The translations under genes were made by a program, and so were the position numbers. The notes beneath the pieces were generated by a model. The model worked only from the letters and a program-made list of their open reading frames with translations, did not search any database and had not been told where the DNA came from. DNA of 64,000 bases from Onchidella celtica (lineage: Eukaryota > Mollusca > Gastropoda > Systellommatophora > Onchidiidae): assembly GCA_963931925.1 (NCBI GenBank), contig OZ007570.1, positions 45,185,691 to 45,249,690 of the forward strand. The letters are read 5' to 3'. This document shows, piece after piece, positions 1 through 10,674 of the stretch; the first letter of the stretch is position 1; every line of letters starts with the position of its first letter.

Positions 1-1287
1 GGTTTTTACAGGTCGCTGCGGTACAGTAAAGTGTATTCCAGCAGGTTGTCCCGAGCCTTTGGGAGAAAAATAGAACGAGGAACACAGTAATAATCTGGCA
101 TGAAGAAGATTGAATGTAAGCCAATCCAGGAAAAGAGATGTCAGCACCCTGGGAAACAGCCACTTAACAAAACCAGGAGAACTCATTGTACTCGTGTTGA
201 ACTTTGTGTGCTCGTCTAGCGTAATTGAACTCTTCAGAGTTACCATCCAGTTTCCAATCGTTAAAGTGAAAATGAATATTATTCTATCCAGCGGCAAATT
301 TCATTGCCAGAATGATGAATGACAACCATTTCCTTTAGGTGGCAAGGAAAAATGTGTCGTTTAAACTGCATATATATCAAACCAACAAACAAAAAATTAT
401 AATTCGCCCCACGAGATTGATTCATGATTGCTGTAGTGTTCCCGTTGGAGTGTCTTGTTGGCTCCGTTTTGCAATTCAGTGAATTTTCAGTTTTTCACTG
501 GACTTCGTTCATTTTGTAATTCATTAATTATAGTTTATACCGAGGGCGATCAACCAGAATGTGTTATGTCCAATTTTATTCATTACTGAAGTTATTGCAA
601 TTATTTGAATTTTCATTAAGGTTGCAACTTTCAAACTCGCTGCTCTCAATTTCACTGTTTTGGACATAAAAATATTCTGGTTGCCAACCCGCGCTATATT
701 TCAAGTTTTTTTTTTTTTTATCAATGATCTCTTCTGTCCAGAGATCATGTCTTAAGCAAAGGTCTTTCGCCTTGTGCGGCAGACCAAACACCAAACACTT
801 TAAATCTTGGATTCTCACTCAAAACCCCCAGAAATGAAAAATACATCATCGTCTCCGCTGAAGACACTAGTAAGAAATGGACGTTTCGTTGTTTAATAGA
901 AACACTGCTTTCCACTATGGCGGTTCCTGTCATTACCGTTAACCTTTTACAGACCGACCCCCTGCTCAATCACTAACCCGGAAAATCAAATATACGGCGA
1001 CATGTCCGCATTGATCCGTCCCTATCAGAGAAAGAGAAAGGGAGGGAGAAAGATATGGACAAAAAAAGAGACTCATTGTATCCCATCCGAGAGATCTGAA
1101 ATCGCGGGAAGATCATGTCTGATTTGCCGTTTATTAAGCATTACTTCCTAGTACAGGAAATGACTAGAAAGGGCTTAGATGCAGAGCTGTCTTAAATGGA
1201 ACTCCGTGATTTGTCAGTGGCAAGGCGAACCGTGGTCTATTTTGCTTTATTGCAGTTCGAACAAAAACATCGATAGTGTATCAACGC
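1..1287. other. Unique sequence, no gene recognised
   Basis: No coding exon or repeat family was recognised here. Positions 11-23 carry GGTCGCTGCGGTA, the same 13 bases as the terminal repeat of the small MITE at 55145-55291, so an eroded copy may begin here. A poly-T run lies at 706-719. Confidence 0.5.
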
Positions 1288-1497
1288 TGTCTCTAGGTCT
1301 CTCTCTCTCTCTCTCTTTCTCTCTCATCGTCTGTCTCTGTCTCTCTCCTTCTGTCTGGCTCTGCCGGTCTCTCTCATACTCCTTCTTTCTTGGAATGTCT
1401 TCTCTATCTGTTTCTCCCAGTCTCTCCCTCACCCCTTTCTTTCCTCTGTCTTTCTTCCTATCTCTCTCCCTCTCTCCGCCTTCCCTCTCTCACACCC
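1288..1497. repeat. CT-rich low-complexity tract
   Basis: Degenerate (CT)n with TCTG and TTCC interruptions. It yields long serine/leucine-rich translations in several frames on both strands. These are artefacts of the repeat, not genes. Confidence 0.85.
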
Positions 1498-2343
1498 CCA
1501 ACCCCTTCATAGTGAACTTCCGAAACCATTATTTTAATTATTTGATAAGTGATTTGTAAATCTTGCATTGCATCATATCGAAAACAGATGAAATAGGATA
1601 CATGCTGCTAAACCGCCACAGTTTGACGGCCTGAGTTTTGCTTGCTTGGTTCAAACCGAATCCTTGGCTAAATTCCATTATCTTTTGCCTCCAAGAGCTT
1701 GTCTCTGATTCTATTACCAAACCCAAAAATAAACCCTGTACTATGCCGGTCTCCATCCACCCCTAATCAAAAATTTATCGAGCGGTTTTGATATTGTACT
1801 CGTAGGGCTTGCAGATCAATACCGGCTCATGTACCCTCTGACTCGACTCGTCCACTTTCTCCATCGTTGAAATGCATGGCCCGAGCAATAATAGCTGTAG
1901 GCGGCGATATGATTTGATTATATAATTCTAGACGGTTTAGGGAGAGGGGGGAGAGGGAGAGGAAGATAGAATAAATAACAATAACATCTACCCCAACAAC
2001 GCCAGACAGGGAGGGGAAGGGGAGAAGGAAATGCATGCGGGCATAAGAATCTAATCCAGGAGAGTATGGCACACTCGGATCAATATGACATATTGCTTGT
2101 CATTCAGGAAATGTAAGACATAGTAAAGTTGCCAGGCTGACTTGGCTTGCAATAATTTATTAGGGCTGTGGCTCTCTCTGCAGTGACCCTGAGGGAGGAG
2201 ATCTTGTTCACCTACACAGATATAAGGAAATGTACAGCAATGTAAGAGATGGCATTGTTTCGTTTTAGTGGCCTGGCAGGTTTTAGGGACGTTAAATTGC
2301 AGTTCATTCACAAAATAAGATAAAAGTATTTAAATAAGTGAGA
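1498..2343. other. Unique sequence, nothing recognised
   Basis: Only short frames with no motif. A GA-rich patch lies at 1940-1970. No repeat shared with the rest of the window was noticed. Confidence 0.4.
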
Positions 2344-2755
<412 letters not shown>

Positions 2756-4848
2756 ATATCGCTCATAGATAGATAAAAAGACAGGAGGACGGATGGATGT
2801 CGACATTTCACAAATTACACGACGTGCAGTGCCTCGTCCAACATTCTCGTACCGGTAGCAACGCCCGCAGGTAGAAATTGATGCCAAATTAATAACGTGA
2901 CCATCAGATCTAAGGTTTGCACTGACGGTGTACTGATGGTGACTTATTTCATCACCAATAAGGGAATTAGGGATTAGTATAGGAATTAGAATTTTAATTT
3001 TTGTTTTAATTGTAATCGTTATCCTGGCCTGTCGGCCTTTCGAATCGTCGCCCAGGGTTATTTTGGCCCGTTTACATGTGAATCGGAGACTAGCAGGATT
3101 AGTTTTATAGAAATGAAGCAACAGAAGACAGTTTCCCGAGACTAGGCGCACACAGGCGACATTGTTGCGTCGCTGTCACGTCGCATGCTTTGAAATCTAG
3201 ATGCGCACACATGCGACACACACACACACGGGTTCATTGCAAGACAACGCGAACATGAAACTGAGACATGACAGCAATTTGCATGTGTAGGTCTAGTTAA
3301 ATACTGACCCGAACTTGGACTCCCAAAATATTTGAAAGTCCACCAGAGCAAAGAAATTATGACGAATATATACACAAAGTGCAGGAAATCTGACGGGTTA
3401 AAATTATGTCACAGTGTCACAGATGTATAATCACAACGCACCATCCTACATTATCGAATTACTGAATTGGTATGTTTCATCACGCCAACTGTCATCTTCG
3501 GCTGATATAACAAAATATCAAAGTTCCAACTACGTCTTTGAGATCACCCTGTGAATAAATAATTTTTTTCTTATGGCACGAAGACCTGGATCTATGGTAA
3601 TCGCTGCCTCGAAAGCTAGGAGTAGGAGACGTATAAAATACTGAAATTTTCAAGGAACGTCCTGAAACACGCCTTATTAATTGATTGAATGGAACCACAT
3701 CATTCTGTTTCTGTCATCATCACATCTTTAATATTTGTTCTTTCTATTGGTGAATCGAATGCGAGTGGTAGAATGACAGTGTAGCGCTTTGAGCTTGTAT
3801 TACGGGATGGAGCGTGTAAAATTATTTATTTATTTTTATTATGATTATTAAAAAAATTGCCCAGCCCGACAGGTCTTTCGTTGCCAATGCTGTAAAAAGT
3901 ATCATTTTGATTGTGTAGTATTGGTAATTTGAAGACCTCATTACTAACACCTCTTCGTGCAGTAAATACTGATTGAAATAATAGTAATACCCGGTTGTTT
4001 TTATAAAGTAATCAACAAAAACAAAATGCTGCCTACGGTAATCTAGACACGAAGCTGGCATGGAAAGGGTGAGTATAACATTATTTCAGCTATGTTGGGT
4101 CACCTCTTGCCTTTGATCTTTTCTTATCTCTGCACATTTTACAGGTCGATACAGGATGTGGGATAGATTGTAGTATGATATTTGAGTTGTGAAGTGTTTG
4201 AACTTTAAAGCATGTTTTTATATGTTTTAAAATTTTTGTATGGAAAACGTGGATTGCTGTCCTGCCACAGGCCAATGACCGTCTCGATGGCAAATCAGCA
4301 CGGAACGGGAGCAACACACGGTTGTTTTGTCTTTCACAGCCTGTAAACTCTCAACCCTTGGGCGTCAAATATTCATTGTAATGGGATAGCTGTGAGGAAT
4401 AGGGGCATTTTCCTGCTATGTATACGCATGTTTACTGGAAGCTGTTGGCGAATGGCTCTTGTCGGGTCACGGGGCTATTGATCCGCCAGTTTCTCTTTGT
4501 CCCCACTGCCTTCCATCTCGCCACTTTTCAACTTTTTTTCAAGTCCTGTCTCAGGAGCTTTCAATATGCCAGTGCATTGTAATTCAAATGTGAATGTATT
4601 TATGCACGCCCCGCCTGGGCAGCAAGAATGTGCATTAGTTAAATGTTTGCGGCGAGCTATTCATAAAATCTTTGCTTTCTTTTATTCCTGGGCAGAACAT
4701 TTTGTAAGGAATGGTTTTCTTCTGACCGGGCGGGCAGCATTTGTATCACCAGACACTAAACAGGCCAGATGCACAAAACAGAACGGAGAATGACAGCAGG
4801 ACTCTGCTCTGGCAAATAGTGCAGCTTCGGAAACACATTTAAGTGAAG

Positions 4849-4851
<3 letters not shown>
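2756..4851. other. Unique sequence, nothing recognised
   Basis: A short (CA)n lies near 3217-3232. Frames at 3492-3698, 4090-4317 and 4497-4793 carry no recognisable motif and are probably chance. Confidence 0.4.
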
Positions 4852-4887
<36 letters not shown>

Positions 4888-5036
4888 GGGAGAGAGAGAG
4901 AAGAAATGGGAGAGAGAGAGAGAGAGGGAGTGAGACAAGAAGAGACAAATAGGGAGGGGGAAGAGAGGGGGGAAGGGAGAGAGAAAGAGAGAAAAAAAGG
5001 AAGGGGAGCGATAGGGAGAGAAAGAGAGAGAGATAT
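4852..5036. repeat. GA-rich low-complexity tract
   Basis: (GA)n interrupted by GGGA and AAATGGGA words. It gives arginine/glutamate-rich translations on the plus strand and serine/leucine-rich ones on the minus strand, all artefacts. Confidence 0.9.
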
Positions 5037-5093
5037 GCAATCGGAAATGATGAGATCATAATAAAAGCTGGGAAGCACTGAAATCGAAGTGCT

Positions 5094-5107
5094 CCCCCCC
5101 CCCCCCC
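5094..5107. repeat. Poly-C tract (14)
   Basis: Fourteen uninterrupted C. It is one of about twenty long G or C homopolymers in the window. Confidence 0.95.
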
Positions 5108-5141
5108 TTTGGATAATGTATCGAGAACCACTGCCCAAATC

Positions 5142-5465
5142 TTAGCTTCCCCAATCCACTATCTTGGTCCGTTCTCCGGTCCATAGCGTTACAGATGATC
5201 TAATTTTCATCTCATCCGCCACGTTGAAGAACTCACTCTTTACTCCACATAGGAGGATGTTCTGACGTTTCACAGACCAATATTTACCGCTGGCCGACGG
5301 TTTCTTTTCCAGCAGACACCAGAAGTGTATTTTGCTGTTCGATTCAATATTTGCATTGACCGTGTCGCAGTTCAGGGAAAGTGACTTTTGGTGCTGTGCA
5401 AATATCGGATACTCGTTAATGCGAAGAAAAAAAAGGGGTCCAAGATTTCTTGGAGCCGAAGCCAT
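5142..5465 (-). CDS. Candidate coding exon, hypothetical protein (107 aa)
   Basis: Of the frames not explained by repeats, this minus-strand one looks most like real protein. It begins MASAPRNLGPLFFLRINEYP and is not low complexity. It has four Cys and four Trp spread through the chain (for example IHFWCLLEK near residue 48 and KYWSVKRQNILLCG near 63), mixed codon use, and ends KIVDWGS then TAA. The start has a strong animal context (A at -3, G at +4), and an in-frame TAA lies two codons upstream, so the ATG cannot be an internal residue of a longer frame. Upstream on the minus strand is a GA-rich stretch that could be leader or promoter. No signal peptide, membrane span or domain was recognised. 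It may be a whole small protein or the first coding exon of a gene running toward position 1, but no convincing splice donor was found inside it. Confidence 0.4.
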   Translation of the reverse strand: MASAPRNLGPLFFLRINEYPIFAQHQKSLSLNCDTVNANIESNSKIHFWCLLEKKPSASGKYWSVKRQNILLCGVKSEFFNVADEMKIRSSVTLWTGERTKIVDWGS

Positions 5466-5521
5466 CTTTTAGAGCAGAACAGAGGAGTGCTTGATGATCA
5501 GTGATTTTAAAACTGGTAAAC

Positions 5522-5908
5522 AGATTCGTTCTCTCTCTCTCGTTCTCTCTGTCTCTCTCTCAGCCACCACGCCGTGCAGTCTTCCATTAATTGTATTTTA
5601 TCGCCGAGCCCCATGGCGACCTACATGATGCACGGCTTACGCTGTGGGCTAAATTTGCGAAGACAGTAAAAGGAGGCTATACGTCATGGATTATAATAAT
5701 ATGTTTTCGGACACATTCGCTGGCCCAGGATCTGTACTGGGCATCTATTCGTTTCTCTGCAGGCCATTTTTGGGGTAGTTTTCCTGAAATAGCCCGTGAT
5801 ATTTTCGATTTCAGTAATCCCAAATCCTTACAAAGAACGTGTGTACTTTACACGCACGCACGTTGCATTGCTCCACATTGCCGCTTGCTGTCGGAAACGT
5901 TTGGCCAT
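5522..5908. other. CT-rich patch then unique sequence
   Basis: 5528-5561 is (CT)n-like. The rest is unique. The plus frame at 5591-5914 has no motif and no supporting context. Confidence 0.35.
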
Positions 5909-6133
5909 TCGTAATGTTTTATGAATGCTTCTTATATTAATGTGCAGTCTTGAGTACTGGAATTCATACCGTATTTAGATGTAGTAAAGCCTTGATTGAT
6001 AAGATAAAAGCAGGACCAAATTCTGTCATTCATAATGTTTTAATTTGTTAATACTAAATATGCAAACTTGTGTACTGGAATTCATACCGTATTTAGATTT
6101 AGCAAAGTCTTGTCTGATAAGATAATTGCAGGT
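5909..6133. repeat. Direct duplication, period about 120 bp
   Basis: Two copies share TACTGGAATTCATACCGT, then a TTTAGAT..TAG(T/C)AAAG segment and GATAAGATAA(A/T)..GCAGG (near 5956 and 6076). The copies are diverged and are followed by unrelated sequence. Confidence 0.75.
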
Positions 6134-7068
6134 CGTAATTCTATACCAGGACTAATGTCACCTGGGCTCAAACTCAAATTGTATGGCTGGGCGATAGAGT
6201 ATACTGTCTTATTTGTGAACCCAGGACTGTTATTATAAGAATGCGTCTTGTTTTCAGAATTATGCCGTTTTTGCTCAACGTCTCAATTTAGCTTTTGATG
6301 CTATAGTACGGTATACTTTACCGAGCCATTCTATTGTAAAACCTGTACCTCAAGTCCGTTTTGATGTCCCATAGAAAAGAAGCTCTCGGAGAGGGATATT
6401 ATTTTGCATGAGATTTGTAACGTCATGTCCTCGGATAATCTCATTCACAAAGATGCATTTCTTCATAGGCGCTGTAATTCAGATAAACGCTCCAGATCTA
6501 TTTATCACAGATATCCCGCAGATCATGAAAATGTCTTAGTCTGGATTAGCTCAGCGTTGAGTGAAAATGGAGGGCATGGAATCCGAGATACTCTTTCGTC
6601 ACGAAAGGGTTAAATGGAGACATACTGTAATTCCTTCACTGGGACATCAGGCCGATAAAATTTATAAAGATAAGGAACATTTTCAATATGCATTAAAGTA
6701 TCCCATGTACACCACGAAAAGATACTTTTGGTAGTTTTTATAATTTATCCAAGAAATGAAATTCTGAATTTTCAGTTCCGTCCCCGTTTATCATCCTACA
6801 CTTTCCTCATAGAAAAATAGTGTACGTGTGTTTATGCAATGTATATCATACCATTTTTAGAGACATATTGTGCCAATTTTCTTCCTTATGGCCAGTCTTA
6901 TTATAGATTTCTTATGTTGATGTTTATTCAAAGGTTGTATGAAATTAACCGTCGCCTTTTTTTTGTGTGGTGTGTGTGCTTGCTTTGGGGTTAACATCCC
7001 TTTTCAGCACAGTGAGGCTAAATTAAGGACTAGGTTTGGCTCCTGACTCTCGACAAATGAGTGCCTTA
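6134..7068. other. Unique sequence, nothing recognised
   Basis: No repeat shared with the rest of the window and no frame with a motif. The frame at 6404-6613 is short and unsupported. Confidence 0.35.
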
Positions 7069-7266
7069 GGCTGGTTGTCCACTGAGTCAAGTATGTTTTG
7101 CGTCTGTGTGCGAGGTCTCTCTTTCCGCCAGCTGACTCAAAACAGTTTTAACGTGCCTTAACCAGTGAGACAGTCTTGCTTTTTGTCTGGCTAAGTTCCC
7201 GATGTCCCTGCTTAAGTCTCTTGCTAAAACGGAGGCAGAATAGACTTGACTCAGTGCTCCACCAGC
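7069..7266 (+). mobile_element. MITE family M1, copy 1
   Basis: A 198-bp element with inverted ends. The left end is GGCTGGTTGTCCACTGAGTC and the right end reads, in reverse complement, GCTGGTGGAGCACTGAGTC. The interior has the family core GAGGTCTCTCTTTCCGCCAG followed by TGACTCAAAACAGTTTT and CCAGTGAGACAG. The same core occurs in at least nine other places in the window, in both orientations. No coding capacity is seen. I did not find a convincing target-site duplication, so the transposon superfamily is undetermined. Confidence 0.65.
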
Positions 7267-7534
7267 TCTAACCCTATTTTTACACTCAGGGTCTGACAAC
7301 CCCAGACACTCACACTTTTCATCACAACGTCCGCCAAAATAGTCATATTTTCTCAAAATTTCATGAATACCCCAAGAACACTATTCCCCACCACCACGTG
7401 ACATTCCCATGACTTATTTGCTGTACATGCGCGTGCATTTTGAACACCCAAAATGAACCACTTGGGGCCCGACAGACCCCTACTCGTAACGAAAGAAAAT
7501 AAGAAAGAGAAGTATTATTATTGTCGACCTTGGC

Positions 7535-7615
7535 CTCCAGCGAGTTTAACCGGGGACCTCTTTCCCTCGGGCCCAGTGCTGTTAATGCCACTGACCTGTC
7601 AGTCATCGGTCAACT
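7535..7615 (-). repeat. Possible tRNA-derived SINE head
   Basis: The minus strand reads GGTCAGTGGCATTAACAGC (A-box-like) and, about 30 nt on, GGTCCCCGGTTAAACTCGC (B-box-like), followed by a short AATAATAATA tail. It looks like a decayed pol III promoter head different from the main SINE family. It could also be chance. Confidence 0.3.
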
Positions 7616-7870
7616 GGATGATATTATCAATGTTTTTAAGTTCTATGCCTCTTTAAAAATTTTTCCCGTATAAACACAGTGTTAGAGCCAAAGCGGCGTC
7701 GAAAACATGCAGTATGAGTAAAACGTTCTATTATGTCTTCCTGAGCATCCATCTGTTCACATTAGCATCCGTCTGACATTTCTTCAGAAGGAAGCCCACA
7801 GAAAGGAAATAAGTAATAGTAGGAACAGTTTAAAATATTAGCTGTTTCTTGTTACACAATTGAGCACTGG

Positions 7871-7897
7871 CCCCCCCCCCCCCCAAATTTTTGGGGG
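7871..7897. repeat. Poly-C / AAATTTTT / poly-G hairpin
   Basis: C14 is followed by AAATTTTT and then G7, so one strand can fold into a near-perfect hairpin with a GC stem. Confidence 0.8.
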
Positions 7898-8330
7898 GGT
7901 AACCTTGTACCAAGCCCTCCTGTGACACCCCCACCCACCTCTCTCTCTTTCTCTCTCTCTCTCACTCACTTTCGAGCCGGCTTCCATCTAACCGTTCTCC
8001 TCATCCCTTTGTTTTCCCGTGTTCAGGCGACACCCCGGGCTGCCACAGTGACGGATATTCTCCGTAATCTTTCCATAGTGATTTCATCACTATAATAATT
8101 TCGCACATGATTAGATCACGAAAGCCGGGAGGGGGGGGGGGGATGCAGAGAGGAGGATTTCCTGAGCCGTCGGTGATTATCAATCCTTTCTCTGTCATGG
8201 CTCGCATTGTTCTGTCTTTGTTGCTTTGTTAGAATTGTCAGATCGCGCGTCCGAACATCCGGAAAGAGAGCTCCCTTTTCGGCTCGCATGTAGCTGGTGT
8301 ATACGTAGACAACGGCCGTGCTTGCTTTTA

Positions 8331-8597
8331 GTTTTTTAGAATTTTACCCGGGCAGCGGCCTGGTTCGACCTGCTGTTCTCGATTTCCAGCTGCCAGTGTA
8401 TCTTTCTTAACGTGCACACGGACCTTCCGCGTTTTTTGTCCTTAACCGAGAAGACTAGGTGCTCGGTCCTACCTACCATAGCGCCAGGGACCGGACCCCG
8501 AAAACAAAAATTTCCAACATGCTGTACCGACCGGGGATCGAACCCGGTACCTTCGGCACGAGAGGTAAGCACCTTGCCTCGACACCACCGCGTCCCC
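8331..8597 (-). mobile_element. tRNA-derived SINE family S1, copy 1
   Basis: Read on the minus strand, the element starts GGGGACGCGGTGG and has an A-box-like GAGGCAAGG and a perfect B box GGTTCGATCCC (8534-8544), as expected of a tRNA-derived pol III promoter. A core domain follows (GAGCACCTAGTCTTCTCGG, then GTGTGCACGTTAAGAAAG, then GGAAATCGAGAACAGCAGG), ending in CCGCTGCCCGGGTAAAATTCTAAA. The same order and words recur at 23408 and 63455, which defines the family. No protein is encoded. Confidence 0.9.
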
Positions 8598-8691
8598 TTT
8601 TTTTGTTCAGTCCCTTTATTTCACACTTAACTCCTCCTCCAGTCTCACCTCACCCCACCCCCTTCTCCGTTGTAAGTTTTGAAAGTTAACT

Positions 8692-9292
8692 GAACCTGGC
8701 GCACTAGCGAGACTGAAACTAATTCCTGTCTCATCAGCGCATCAAGAGTGTCTTGGGTCAGCTGGCGGAAAGCGAGACATCTTTCACTGAGTAATACCCA
8801 GTGACTGTATAATACCAAAGATACTAGATTGATAAGATAAGACAGCTAGTCCTTTTAGCGTGCACAGATTTCTCACCGCCATCTAGCGGCAAACGCGCGG
8901 AGGTCATGAAAAGTGCCGTATTTTACAAAGCCAAATGGGAAAATATTGAATTTTGTTCACTGTTCAGTTATCTATCGTTATAGGCCTTGATCAAAGTCAC
9001 TTATTGTGGAATTGTAACCTCAATCGCCGTGGGAAAACACTGCCTATTTTTTTTTTTTTGTCGCAGTAGCACTGCCACAATTTTGCATCATAAATTTACC
9101 ATTATATCAAGCATTCTTTTCTACTATGCGCCAGGCCCCGCCTCGGATCAGCGCGCAAATTTTGCGCACGGTTTTTAGTGGTGCGAAGAAGACAGTGTCT
9201 CATCTTATTGTTTCTAGTATCTTTGATAATACATAGCATGTCACAGGTTAAAAAAAGACGCAAAACAGACTTGATTTCAGTGCGCCATCACC
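8692..9292 (-). mobile_element. MITE M1, copy 2, split by another element
   Basis: The outer parts 8692-8808 and 9233-9292 are M1 in minus orientation. They carry the core GCTTTCCGCCAGCTGACCCA and the terminal part GGCGCACTGAAATCAAGTCT. They are separated by the hAT-like MITE at 8816-9225 and its 7-bp flanking repeats. The inner M1 flanks also carry short extra sequence, so the original junction is not perfectly restored. Confidence 0.6.
8816..9225. mobile_element. hAT-like MITE nested in M1
   Basis: A 410-bp element. The left end is CAAAGATACTAGATTGATAA. The right end in reverse complement is CAAAGATACTAGAAACAATA, and similarity continues through AGATAAGACAG / AGATGAGACAC. Both sides are flanked by ATAATAC (8809-8815 and 9226-9232). 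The CAAAG terminus fits the YARNG pattern typical of hAT ends, although hAT duplications are normally 8 bp and only 7 are seen. No transposase is present. Confidence 0.7.
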
Positions 9293-9594
9293 ATTATTGT
9301 CACTAGTTGGCTCGGCCCGCTGACGTAGGGAATGCCCAGGTGTGATTTTTAAAGTGGCGTCTCGATCATCAGTGTATAAACTGAGGTGCAGAACCAAATT
9401 TCCTGTCATTTTTTTTTGTTTAGTTTGTACTTCTACTCCTAGAAAATGCGTCTTTTTTTTCTTTCCGGCTTAAAATGTCGGAACACTTTTCCTTCTGTTC
9501 AACTCAGTTGTGGCTCACGATCAACGGAAGTATTGAAAATACACGTACAGCGAACTTCAAGACCTTTTAAAGTTTGCCACGTACACCCTTACGA
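9293..9594. other. Unique sequence between mobile elements
   Basis: T-runs at 9410-9417 and 9453-9460. Nothing else was recognised. Confidence 0.35.
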
Positions 9595-9852
9595 CTATGT
9601 ATGCTGCTTAACTCTTGAACCCCGGGTGGGGCATAGGTCGTCCACCAAGATCCTCCACCTTGTTCTGTCCTGGGCTGCGGCCTCAATCTGGCCCCACGAG
9701 AGCCCCAGCATTTTTGTCTCGCTTGCAGTTGTTGATCTTTGCCATGTTGTCTTAGGACGCCCGCGGTTTCGTTTGCCTTGGGGGTTCCATTTGAGGGCCT
9801 GGCGAACGATGCTGGCTTGGGGTTTCCGCAGTGTATGTCCAAGCCACCCCCA
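9595..9852 (-). pseudogene. LINE reverse transcriptase C-terminal fragment (85 aa)
   Basis: Read in the correct minus frame, which has no start codon, 85 residues run from WGWLGHTLRKPQ through ALKWNPQGKRNRGRPKTTWQ and AAAQDRTRWRILVDDLCP to a TAG at 9595-9597. This matches, motif for motif, the C-terminal part of the LINE polymerase at 10691-11951 (RWIGHTLRRP, WNPQGKRSRGRPRGTW, AHDREGWKVFVGGLYP). It is therefore the tail of a related but distinct non-LTR retrotransposon, 5'-truncated and on the same strand. CCACGTA occurs near both ends (about 9577 and 9849) and may be a short target duplication, but that is weak. The start-codon frame that overlaps it at 9567-9842 is out of frame and not real. 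Confidence 0.8.
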
Positions 9853-10387
9853 CGTATGCGTAATGTGATATTTTGTAGAATTTAAGTCTCAGCGGTTAAA
9901 AAGCCTTTCATGATCGCAATGGAGGCCTTACTTTCTTTATGGTATGGTGATTCTTTAATTCCGACAGCACTCTCGTTTTGTAGCAAAAGAGTGTACGCGT
10001 ACTTACCATTCTAACGAATGAACCGGCTGGTCAGTGGGGATATGGCAAGTGCTGGGGAAATGGCCAGTGCTGTGCATTAATCTTTCATTTGAAAATTGAA
10101 GAAAGCTCTGGCTAATTCATTGCAGCGAGGCCAGGAAATGATGGGAAACGAGGATAAGCTGTGTTGGTAGTTGGGCTCTTACTGGAAAGAATCACGAGGA
10201 GCGTTCATATTGAACGCACGCCCGGAGGGAAGGGATGTGTGCACGAGTCGGGGCAGCGGGGATGTCCCAGTAGTGTCTATGTGCTTTTCAATTATGGTGA
10301 TGAAAGAAAATAATTATGCTTTTATTCATTTGTTTTTGAACAGAGGATGCTGTAAGATAAACGCCGGATAAAGGCCATCTTAGTATA
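9853..10387. other. Unique sequence before the Helitron-like array
   Basis: No gene recognised. 10364-10387 faintly resembles the 3' end of the array unit (GCCGGATAAAGGC hairpin-like, then ATCTTAGTA), so a further eroded unit may precede the array. Confidence 0.35.
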
Positions 10388-10674
10388 TCTTATTATAAAA
10401 AAAAAAATAGTGGCGGGAGTAATTCATTGTGGTACAATCTTGGCTCTTTTTTTGCTCGACACTACAGCCTAAATGACAGTTTAAAAAATTATAAAGTTAA
10501 TTTCTCAAGTGTCAACTAATCCAGCCCAATCGCTTTTGTATCGACCGATTGTGTTGATTCAAGTTTCAGGTATTTTTAAATAAAAAGTGGTAAAAAGTAA
10601 AATACAATGATCTTTGTTTTGGCTCCCAGTAGTAAGCTCACTGCACCGGAAACGATGTAATACGTGTTCAGTTC

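Larger units (their letters stand above)
7267..8330. other. Mostly unique, with small low-complexity sites
   Basis: Contains a tRNA-like stretch (7535-7615), a C14 run at 7871-7884, CT-rich sequence at 7938-7972 and a G12 run at 8131-8142. No gene was recognised. Confidence 0.4.

Noticed and set aside
8531..8597. Possible tRNA gene
   Set aside because: It has a good B box, but no foldable acceptor stem or anticodon arm was seen, and the same head with a shared tail occurs three times: a SINE.
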